From contig CABUXM010000056.1 of the NCBI GenBank assembly GCA_902495545.1, positions 1 through 14,359 of the forward strand: DNA of 14,359 nt, in the 5' to 3' direction. The notes beneath the pieces are model-generated. The model was not told the origin of the DNA and did not search any database. It was given only the letters and a program-made list of their open reading frames with translations. Source of the stretch: an uncultured Collinsella sp. Lineage in GTDB: Bacteria > Actinomycetota > Coriobacteriia > Coriobacteriales > Coriobacteriaceae. This document shows, piece after piece, positions 1 through 5,778 of the stretch. Position 1 is the first letter of the stretch. Each line of letters starts with the position of its first letter. The position numbers and the translations under genes were made by a program.

Positions 1-810
1 ACCAAGCTCATCGGCGTCATCGTGCCCAAGATCAACTCGGAATCCGTGAGCCGCATTACCGCCGGCATTGGCCAGGTGCTCGGTCGCCGTGGCTACCAGA
101 TGCTGCTTGCCAATACCGATAATGCGGCCGATCGCGAGCTCGAATACCTCGATTTATTCCAAAACCATCCGGTTGACGGCATTGTGCTGGTGGCAACCAT
201 GATCACCGACGAGCACCGTCGCGCGATTGACTCGTGCCGTGTGCCCATTGTGCTGATCGGTCAACATGTCGAGGGCGCGGCGTGCGTGTATCACGACGAT
301 TACGAGGCCGCTTTTGAGCTGGGCCATGCGCTTGCGGGTCGCGTGGACGGCAAGATCGCTTACATTGGGGTTACCGAGGAGGACCGCGCGGCTGGTTATG
401 ACCGCCGTCGCGGTTTTGAGGCCGGCTTGCGCGCCGCGGGTAACCCGCTCGATGCCGCCTTGATTCGTCTGGGCTCGTTTACGCTCGACTCGGGCTATGG
501 TGCGGCGCGTGAACTGCTTTCTGCCGCTCCCGATGTTTCGTTTATCGCGTGCGCGACCGATACCATGGCGGCGGGCGCGCTTCGTGCCATCGATGAGGTT
601 CGCGGCGTGGGCGAGGGCATGCATCGCGTAAGCGGTTTTGGCGACAACGCGTTTTTGCGCGCGCTGACGGGCGGCATTCCCACCGTGCATTATGGCTACC
701 TGACCAGTGGCGTCGAGGCGACCAATATGCTGATCAACACGCTCGATGGCGTGGAGGGGGAGAGCGGTCTAAAGACGCTCAAGCTCGGCCATCAGCTTAT
801 GAATGTCTAG
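1..810 (+). CDS. LacI-family transcriptional regulator, C-terminal part (5' truncated by window)
   Basis: The frame is open from the first base and reads TKLIGVIVPKINSESVSRI, the typical start of the periplasmic-binding-protein-like effector domain of LacI/GalR regulators. The visible 269 residues cover this whole ligand domain (DGIVLVA, then GKIAYIGV, RRRGFEAGL, and FIACATDTMAAGALRAI near the hinge). The N-terminal helix-turn-helix and hinge helix, normally about 60 residues, lie upstream of the window, so the true start is not visible. The gene sits just before scrA and scrB on the same strand. Two LacI-type operators lie between it and scrA, so it is probably the local sucrose regulator (ScrR-like), binding a sugar or sugar phosphate. 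That specificity is inferred from position. The family call is firm. Confidence 0.9.
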   Translation, partial: TKLIGVIVPKINSESVSRITAGIGQVLGRRGYQMLLANTDNAADRELEYLDLFQNHPVDGIVLVATMITDEHRRAIDSCRVPIVLIGQHVEGAACVYHDDYEAAFELGHALAGRVDGKIAYIGVTEEDRAAGYDRRRGFEAGLRAAGNPLDAALIRLGSFTLDSGYGAARELLSAAPDVSFIACATDTMAAGALRAIDEVRGVGEGMHRVSGFGDNAFLRALTGGIPTVHYGYLTSGVEATNMLINTLDGVEGESGLKTLKLGHQLMNV

Positions 811-896
811 GCCTTGGACGTCTGCCTGCCTCTGAGTCGTCTGTTTTTGCCTTAAAACTACCATTCGCCGGCCTATTCCTACCGTTTACCCTAAAG

Positions 897-910
897 TGAA
901 AACGATTACA
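897..910. promoter_or_regulatory. LacI/CcpA-type operator, upstream copy (O1)
   Basis: The 14-mer TGAAAACGATTACA is a near-palindrome with the central CG of LacI-family operators, and it fits the cre consensus TGWAANCGNTNWCA at every position. It lies 83 bp before the scrA start and 26 bp centre-to-centre from the second copy. It may bind the neighbouring LacI-family protein, a global CcpA-like protein, or both. A degraded half-site (CGTTTACC) is visible at 883-890. Confidence 0.75.
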
Positions 911-922
911 GACATATGAAAC

Positions 923-936
923 TGAAATCGTTTACA
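923..936. promoter_or_regulatory. LacI/CcpA-type operator, downstream copy (O2)
   Basis: The 14-mer TGAAATCGTTTACA also matches TGWAANCGNTNWCA at every position. With O1 it forms a tandem pair at about 2.5 helical turns, close to same-face spacing for cooperative binding. The scrA promoter itself is not clear: the best -10-like string is the weak AAGTAT at 941-946, preceded by TGT. If that is the -10 box, O2 would overlap the -35 region and act as a repressor site. Confidence 0.75.
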
Positions 937-992
937 GTGTAAGTATCAAAGATGGCCGGGTGTACATGCGCCCGTTGGAGGAAAGGGAAGTC

Positions 993-2393
993 ATGGACTA
1001 CCGTAAATCAGCCCAAGAGGTGCTCGACAACGTCGGAGGCGCCGGCAACGTTGTTTCGGCCGCACACTGCGCCACGCGTCTGCGCCTGGTGATTGCCGAT
1101 AACGCCAAGGTCGACACGGAGGCCCTCGAGAATATCGACGGCGCCAAGGGCGTCTTTGAGGCCCAAGGCCAGCTCCAGATTATTTTTGGCACTGGCACCG
1201 TCAACAAGGTCTACGACGAGTTCATTGCGGTCAGCGGCGTCGAGGCTGCCACCAAGGCCGAGGTCAAGGAGGCCGCGGCGCAGCAGCAGAACATCTTTAT
1301 GCGTGCCATTAAGGTGCTCGGCGACGTCTTTGTCCCCATCATCCCCGCCATCGTGGCTTCGGGCTTGCTGCTGGGCATTATGAGCGCCCTCAACTTTATG
1401 GCCTCCAACGGCTTTATCGCGCTCGACACCAATAACTTTATCTACAAGATCGCCGACCTGGTCTCGGGCACGTCCTTCGGCATTCTGCAGATCCTGATCG
1501 GCTACTCCGCCGCAAAGGCCTTTGGCGCCAACCCGTATCTGGGTGCCGTCGTCGGCGGTGCGTTCATCAACTCCTCGCTGCAGAGCGCCTACACGGTTGC
1601 CTCCGAGGGCGTGCAGACCATGGTCACCGTCATTCCCGGCGTGTACAGCTTTGAGTGGGTCGGCTATCAGGGGCATGTGATCCCCATCGTTATCGCCTGC
1701 GCCATTCTCGCCTTCCTCGAGAAGCGTCTGCACAAGATCGTTCCCGAGATGTTTGACCTCTTTGTGACCCCGCTCGTCTCGGTGTTCGTGACCGTGCTCG
1801 TGACGCTCGTTGCCGTCGGCCCCATCTTTGTCTGGGCCGAGAACGCCATCCTCGGTCTGATCCAGGCCCTGCTGACCCTGCCCTTCGGCATCGGTTCCTT
1901 TATCGTCGGCCTGTTCTATGCCCCCACGGTCGTTACCGGTATCCACCAGATGTACACCGCCATCGACCTGGGCCAGCTCGCCCAGTACGGCGTGACCTAT
2001 TGGCTGCCCATCGCCAGCGCCGCCAACATCGCTCAGGGTGGTGCCGCGCTCGCCGTTGCCTTTAAGACCCGCGATGCCAAGATCAAGGGACTGGCGCTTC
2101 CTTCGGCCCTGTCCGCCTTCATGGGCATTACCGAGCCTGCCATTTTTGGTGTGAACCTGCGCTTCTTTAAGCCCTTCATCGCCGGCTGCATCGGCGGCGG
2201 TTGCGGTGCCCTGGTCTGCGCGCTCACCTCGCTTGCTGCTTCCGGCACCGGCGTTACCGGTATCTTCGGTATCCTGCTGTGCCTGGCCCAGCCCGTGCAG
2301 TACGCGATCATGTTTGCGGTCGCCGCGGTCGTGTCCTTTGCTATCTCGTTTGTCTTGTACAAGGACGAGCCCAAGGCTTCCGAGCAGGCCTAA
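993..2393 (+). CDS. scrA: PTS sucrose-type transporter subunit IIBC
   Basis: This 466-residue membrane permease of the phosphotransferase system imports and phosphorylates its sugar, probably sucrose to sucrose-6-phosphate. The N-terminal IIB domain (about 1-80) has AAHCATRLRLV with phospho-acceptor Cys26, then QIIFGTGTVNKVY, closely like enteric ScrA. The IIC domain (about 105-455) is a series of hydrophobic segments with the family signature GITEPAIFG at 378-386. The protein ends soon after the last membrane segment (KDEPKASEQA), so there is no fused IIA domain and a IIA protein must come from elsewhere. ATG 993 is chosen because GGAGG at 977-981 precedes it; an in-frame GTG at 960 lacks this support. 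Tandem operators lie upstream and the GH32 hydrolase follows. Sucrose specificity is inferred from both sequence style and neighbour. Confidence 0.92.
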   Translation: MDYRKSAQEVLDNVGGAGNVVSAAHCATRLRLVIADNAKVDTEALENIDGAKGVFEAQGQLQIIFGTGTVNKVYDEFIAVSGVEAATKAEVKEAAAQQQNIFMRAIKVLGDVFVPIIPAIVASGLLLGIMSALNFMASNGFIALDTNNFIYKIADLVSGTSFGILQILIGYSAAKAFGANPYLGAVVGGAFINSSLQSAYTVASEGVQTMVTVIPGVYSFEWVGYQGHVIPIVIACAILAFLEKRLHKIVPEMFDLFVTPLVSVFVTVLVTLVAVGPIFVWAENAILGLIQALLTLPFGIGSFIVGLFYAPTVVTGIHQMYTAIDLGQLAQYGVTYWLPIASAANIAQGGAALAVAFKTRDAKIKGLALPSALSAFMGITEPAIFGVNLRFFKPFIAGCIGGGCGALVCALTSLAASGTGVTGIFGILLCLAQPVQYAIMFAVAAVVSFAISFVLYKDEPKASEQA

Positions 2394-2412
2394 GAGCTTT
2401 TGATTGAGGGGT

Positions 2413-2441
2413 GCCCGCGGGTTGTATGCTCGCGGGCGTTT
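2413..2441 (+). terminator. Hairpin between scrA and scrB, possible weak terminator
   Basis: A perfect 7-bp GC stem (GCCCGCG 2413-2419 with CGCGGGC 2431-2437, loop 11 nt) is followed only by GTTT. The short U tract suggests partial termination or protection of the scrA 3' end, which could lower scrB relative to scrA. No separate promoter for scrB is obvious in the gap. Confidence 0.45.
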
Positions 2442-2499
2442 CCCGTATCTGGTGCCGACCTCTGGCGCCTTGTTACTTTCGATCCGTTAGGACTTTGAT

Positions 2500-4041
2500 A
2501 TGTCTAATGCACTTGGTCGCGACCTTGCAAAGCTGGTTGCCGCTGTTGACGCCGCCGCTTCTGAGTGCGGTCATGGCGCATATGGCCAGCGCTTCCATAT
2601 TATGCCGCCGGCGGGCTGGCTCAACGACCCCAACGGTCTTTGCCAGGCGGGTGGCGTGTTCCACGCTTATTTTCAGTATGCGCCGTTTGATGTCGAGGGC
2701 GGCGTTAAGGTCTGGGGTCATGCGACGAGCCGCGACCTTATGACGTGGGACTACGTTGGCGCCCCACTGCTGCCCGACGAGCCGTTCGATTGCCACGGTG
2801 TGTATTCGGGCTCCGCGCTTGCCGAGGACGGTCGCATTCGCGTGCTCTATACGGGCAACGTTAAGCTTTCCGATGCGGACGGTACGTACGACTACGTCAA
2901 TACCGGACGCCGCGCCGATACCGTCTATGTCGAGAGCGTTGATGGCCTTGCCGGTCGGGAGTTCAGTCAAAAGCGCGTGGTGCTGGCGTCCGATGATTAT
3001 CCCGAGGATTTGACCTGCCACGTGCGCGACCCCAAGGTGTGGCGTGACGCGGACGGGCGTTATCACATGGTGCTGGGCGCACGTCGCCGCGTGGATGGAC
3101 CGCATATCGAGAGCCGTTTTTGTGCGATGCACGGCGAGGGTGCCGGGCGCGATGTGGGTGAGATCCTGGTGTATGGCTCGGCCGATATGCTGTGCTGGGA
3201 GCTCGAGACCCGCGTGTCTACGCCCGAGCGTTTTGGCTTTATGTGGGAGTGCCCGGGATACCTTGAGCTTGAGGCGGATGGCGGTGTACCGGCGAAGTGG
3301 CTGTCCTTCTCGCCCCAGGGCCTCAAGGGCGGTCGTTGGGACCGCGGCAATGTATATGCAGCGGGCTACATGCCTGTAACGGGCGACATTACGGGCGGCA
3401 ATGACGCTTATGAGCTGGGCGAGTTCCGCCTGTGGGACGCCGGTTTTGACTTCTATGCTCCGCAGGAGTTCACGGCCGAGGACGGTCGCCATATTCTAAT
3501 CGGCTGGATGGGCATGCCCGATGAGCCGACCTATGGCAACGACCCCACCGTGGCGTGCGGCTGGCAGCACTGCATGACGGTGCCGCGTGAGCTTACAGCC
3601 GGTGCTGGCGGCGTGGTACTGCAGCAGCCGGCGCGCGAGATCGAGCGCCATTATGCCTCGGTGCGTGTGGGGGAGGGCTCGTTGGAGGTTGCCGGCGATA
3701 CCTGTTTTGACGTTGTTGTTGACGGTGTCGACGGCGCGTTTACCGCGACCGTTGATGGCGAGCTAAAGCTGGTGCTTGTTCCCGCCGAGGGCGAACTGCC
3801 CTCGCGCTTTGAGATGCGATTTACCGATGAGAGTCGCGCTTCTGCCGGCTGCGGTCGTACCGTGCGTTGGGAGTCCGTCGACGAGGTTAGTAACGTGCGC
3901 ATTGTTGGCGATGTTTCCTCGGTCGAGGTGTTTGTGAACGATGGTGCGCTCGTGTTCTCGACGCGCATCTATCCCGAGGCCTATGGCGTGACCGTTGACG
4001 CTCCGGGCGCGAATGTGACCTACCACGCGCTCAACATCTAA
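2500..4041 (+). CDS. scrB: GH32 sucrose-6-phosphate hydrolase (beta-fructofuranosidase)
   Basis: This 513-residue cytoplasmic glycoside hydrolase of family 32 has no signal peptide. The three catalytic motifs are all present in order. WLNDPNG has nucleophile Asp43, VRDPKVW has Asp177 (transition-state stabiliser), and MWECPGY has acid/base Glu250. The N-terminal five-bladed propeller (about 30-360) is followed by the usual C-terminal beta-sandwich, ending around VEVFVNDGALVFSTRIYPEA. With a sucrose PTS upstream, the expected reaction is sucrose-6-phosphate to glucose-6-phosphate plus fructose; a fructan or plain sucrose role is possible but less likely for a cytoplasmic enzyme. The ATG at 2500 has AGGA at 2489-2492, seven bases upstream. 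No fructokinase gene follows. The length is slightly above the usual 450-500 residues. Confidence 0.93.
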   Translation: MSNALGRDLAKLVAAVDAAASECGHGAYGQRFHIMPPAGWLNDPNGLCQAGGVFHAYFQYAPFDVEGGVKVWGHATSRDLMTWDYVGAPLLPDEPFDCHGVYSGSALAEDGRIRVLYTGNVKLSDADGTYDYVNTGRRADTVYVESVDGLAGREFSQKRVVLASDDYPEDLTCHVRDPKVWRDADGRYHMVLGARRRVDGPHIESRFCAMHGEGAGRDVGEILVYGSADMLCWELETRVSTPERFGFMWECPGYLELEADGGVPAKWLSFSPQGLKGGRWDRGNVYAAGYMPVTGDITGGNDAYELGEFRLWDAGFDFYAPQEFTAEDGRHILIGWMGMPDEPTYGNDPTVACGWQHCMTVPRELTAGAGGVVLQQPAREIERHYASVRVGEGSLEVAGDTCFDVVVDGVDGAFTATVDGELKLVLVPAEGELPSRFEMRFTDESRASAGCGRTVRWESVDEVSNVRIVGDVSSVEVFVNDGALVFSTRIYPEAYGVTVDAPGANVTYHALNI

Positions 4042-4063
4042 GCGATTCGTCGCATATCGGCGC

Positions 4064-4069
4064 TATACT
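4064..4069 (+). promoter_or_regulatory. Possible -10 box (TATACT) just ahead of the scrB terminator
   Basis: TATACT is a good -10 match, but no convincing -35 box lies 16-18 bp upstream. A start near 4076 would run straight into the hairpin at 4080-4110. The box may be fortuitous, or may drive the PLP-protein gene through an attenuator. Low confidence. Confidence 0.25.
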
Positions 4070-4079
4070 GCAGCCGTAG

Positions 4080-4117
4080 CCCACGATGCGGGAAACATCC
4101 GCATCGTGGGTTTTTGT
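4080..4117 (+). terminator. Strong intrinsic terminator after scrB
   Basis: A perfect 12-bp stem (CCCACGATGCGG 4080-4091 with CCGCATCGTGGG 4099-4110) has a 7-nt loop and is followed by TTTTTGTT. This is a textbook rho-independent terminator 38 bases after the scrB stop. It ends only 19 bases before the next start codon, so the downstream gene needs its own promoter or readthrough. Confidence 0.9.
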
Positions 4118-4136
4118 TATGGAGGGAAGGTGCCGT

Positions 4137-5126
4137 ATGGGCGTACAGCAGCTAGAAGAGGCCTGGGCTTTGAGGGCCAGCGCGCGTGAGGCGCGGTTGC
4201 TTGCGGCGTCGCATGTGCCGGCAGCGCTGTCGTTGCTGGGGATTGTACGGCCCGGCGATCGTCTGGTGGCCTTTGCGGATGACTTTGCCGATGCGTTTGC
4301 GAGCGGCTTTGATGACTGCGATGTTGTGCTCGTGGGCTCGCCGTCCGCCGAGGCGTTTGCCGCCGCATCCGAGGGCTTTGATGCTTCGTTTGATGCCGAG
4401 GGTCCGCACCTGTGGTGGTTCGTCAACTCCATCGGCGGGTTTGGTCTGCGTGTGCCCGATCTGCGTGCGCTGGGTCGGGCGGCGCGTGAGGCCCATGCGC
4501 TGCTGGTTGTTGACAACACCGTGGCGTCGGCTTTTGGCTGCGATCCGCTGCGGCTGGGTGCTGCGCTGTCGTTCGAAGCGCTTGACCGTGTGTGCGCCGG
4601 TGAGGCTCCACGCAAGCTCGTTGCTGCTTCGGTGGCGCGCTCGCAGCTCAAGCGCCATCGTGTGGATGCCGCTGCCGAGTGCGCGCACGTATTGTTTGCA
4701 GGCTGCGGTGCGTCGGCGCTCGACCTTTCTGCCGAGGAGACCGACGTGCTGGAGCGTGGGCTTTCCTCGCTTAACGTCCGCATGCAGGCGCATTTCGACC
4801 GCGCCCGTGCGCTGGCCGAGTATCTGGCCGCCAACGAGATGGTGCGCAACGTTCGCTATCCCGGGCTGAGTTCGCATCCCGACCATGCGGCTGCAACGGG
4901 AATCCTCGAGCACGGCTTTGGACCGGCAGTTGAGTTTGATCTTATCGAACGTAGCGCGGGCGAGCTGTTCGATGCTTTGCCCGGGGAGTTTCGCACATCG
5001 CCCGCCGGCGGCGCAACGACGCGCCTTTCGGCCCCACGCGGCAAGCAGGGGAGCACCATCCGCCTCTTCGCCGGTACCGACGACCCCTTGATCGTGGCCG
5101 CCACCCTAGACAATGCCCTCCGATGA
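4137..5126 (+). CDS. Divergent Cys/Met-metabolism PLP-fold protein, probable pseudoenzyme
   Basis: This 329-residue protein has the layout of cystathionine gamma-synthase/lyase-type PLP enzymes but is shorter (typical 380-400) and degenerate. Recognisable family pieces are ALLVVDNTVASAF, with Asp126 matching the PLP-pyridine aspartate; VRNVRYPGLSSHPDHA; FGPAVEFDL; and the end STIRLFAGTDDPLIVAATLDNAL. Aligning without gaps from the VVDNT motif, the segment that is normally SATKYLNGH reads ALDRVCAGE, so the Schiff-base lysine is Arg151. The N-terminal arm that shapes the active site is also missing. ATG 4137 is chosen for GGAGGG at 4121-4126; in-frame starts at 4086 or 4119 lie within the terminator or its U tract. 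A strong terminator separates it from scrB, so a sucrose link is not implied. The biological role is unknown. Confidence 0.8.
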   Translation: MGVQQLEEAWALRASAREARLLAASHVPAALSLLGIVRPGDRLVAFADDFADAFASGFDDCDVVLVGSPSAEAFAAASEGFDASFDAEGPHLWWFVNSIGGFGLRVPDLRALGRAAREAHALLVVDNTVASAFGCDPLRLGAALSFEALDRVCAGEAPRKLVAASVARSQLKRHRVDAAAECAHVLFAGCGASALDLSAEETDVLERGLSSLNVRMQAHFDRARALAEYLAANEMVRNVRYPGLSSHPDHAAATGILEHGFGPAVEFDLIERSAGELFDALPGEFRTSPAGGATTRLSAPRGKQGSTIRLFAGTDDPLIVAATLDNALR

Positions 5127-5199
5127 TTATTCTGGGACGGGGATTAAAAAATCATTAGGTACACAATGATTTTTTAATCCCCGTCCCAGAATAATCATC
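5122..5199. repeat. 35-bp perfect inverted repeat between convergent genes
   Basis: The arms 5122-5156 and 5165-5199 are exact reverse complements over 35 bases, with an 8-base loop (AGGTACAC). The repeat covers the TGA stop of the PLP-fold gene (5124-5126). Each arm contains GGGACGGGG next to a run of six A or T. The same CCCCGTCCCA core recurs alone at 5225-5234, beside a run of six A. It lies between convergent genes and could act as a bidirectional terminator, but no U tract follows the full stem. It could also be a member of a dispersed palindromic repeat family. Confidence 0.9.
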
Positions 5200-5240
5200 T
5201 ATGGTGACCGACCAGCTAAAAAAGCCCCGTCCCAAATTGG

Positions 5241-5585
5241 CTACTCTTTGATGCTGGCGATGAGGGCGTTGGCTTTGGTGGCGATGACGTTGTTAATGTC
5301 GGCCTGCAGCTCTTCGTAGACCGCTATGGCTCGCTCGCCGGCGGGGGTGAGGGTGGATCCGCGGGCGCCGTCGCGCTCGATGAGCTTGCAGCCCAGCTGA
5401 CCTTCGGCCTCGTTTACAATGCGCCAGGCCTTGGAATACGCCATGCCCATGCTCTTGGCGGCGCGGTTGAGCGAGTGCTCGCGGGCAATACCCTGCAGCA
5501 GCAAGACGCAGCCGTGGCCGAACACGCCCGGCAGATCCTTGTCGCACGCTTGAATGACCAACTTTGCCGTCGTCTTGTACTCCAT
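5241..5585 (-). CDS. ModE-type winged helix-turn-helix regulator (DNA-binding domain only)
   Basis: This small cytoplasmic protein of 114 residues matches the N-terminal LysR-like winged helix of ModE. The visible features are GCVLLLQGIAREHSLNRAAKSMGM (helix-turn-helix), AYSKAWRIVNEAEGQLGCKLIER (recognition helix) and a wing with GARGSTLTPAGERAIAVYEEL. A ModE protein would continue with molybdate-binding MOP domains, but this one stops after about 20 further residues, so its effector, if any, is unknown. ATG at 5585 (minus strand) is preferred, with GGGGAG 11 bases upstream; an in-frame GTG at 5594 has its SD-like sequence only two bases away. It is divergent from guaB and convergent with the PLP-fold gene. 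No molybdenum genes are visible nearby. Confidence 0.85.
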   Translation of the reverse strand: MEYKTTAKLVIQACDKDLPGVFGHGCVLLLQGIAREHSLNRAAKSMGMAYSKAWRIVNEAEGQLGCKLIERDGARGSTLTPAGERAIAVYEELQADINNVIATKANALIASIKE

Positions 5586-5669
5586 GTGCTCCACGTCTCC
5601 CCGCTAAAGTGTTTGCTGGGCAAACGCATAGCCTGCGTCAAACCCTCGTGTGCTCTTCTTAAATCATGC

Positions 5670-5678
5670 ATTGTAGCA
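5670..5678 (-). promoter_or_regulatory. Possible extended -10 promoter for the winged-helix regulator
   Basis: On the minus strand, TGCTACAAT reads as an extended -10 element (TGn plus TACAAT), about 85 bases before the regulator start. No good -35 box is seen. The downstream leader contains two small inverted repeats (GTTTG/CAAAC at 5611-5625 and ACGCA/TGCGT at 5624-5638) that could be operator sequence. Confidence 0.4.
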
Positions 5679-5699
5679 GTCAAAGTGCGTTAAGATACT
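5671..5699 (+). promoter_or_regulatory. Possible guaB promoter
   Basis: TTGTAG (5671-5676) and GATACT (5694-5699) are separated by 17 bases and would start transcription near 5706. The match is moderate. It overlaps the opposing -10 of the winged-helix gene, so the two transcripts may compete. The leader then has a 12-base palindrome TTGGGCGCCCAA at 5709-5720, flanked by CCCAG/CTGGG (5702-5706 and 5728-5732). Confidence 0.35.
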
Positions 5700-5778
5700 T
5701 CCCCAGTATTGGGCGCCCAAGGTTGGGCTGGGTCCTACGAGGCCTGCAGCCGACCGGTCGCATGGAAAAAGGAGAAAC

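Noticed and set aside
960..992. Upstream in-frame GTG start for the PTS permease
   Set aside because: It would place the ribosome site GGAGG inside the coding region; ATG 993 matches the usual ScrA N-terminus.
2411..2743. Plus-strand ORF of about 110 codons overlapping the 5' end of scrB
   Set aside because: It lies in another frame over the GH32 coding region, starts inside the intercistronic hairpin and has no recognisable domain or ribosome site.
5122..5199. Insertion sequence or MITE with target duplication
   Set aside because: The bases flanking the two arms (C at 5121, T at 5200) give no direct repeat and there is no transposase, so it is listed only as an inverted repeat.
5700..5778. 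Purine-type riboswitch upstream of guaB
   Set aside because: Only short GC palindromes are present; the conserved purine riboswitch junction sequences are not seen.
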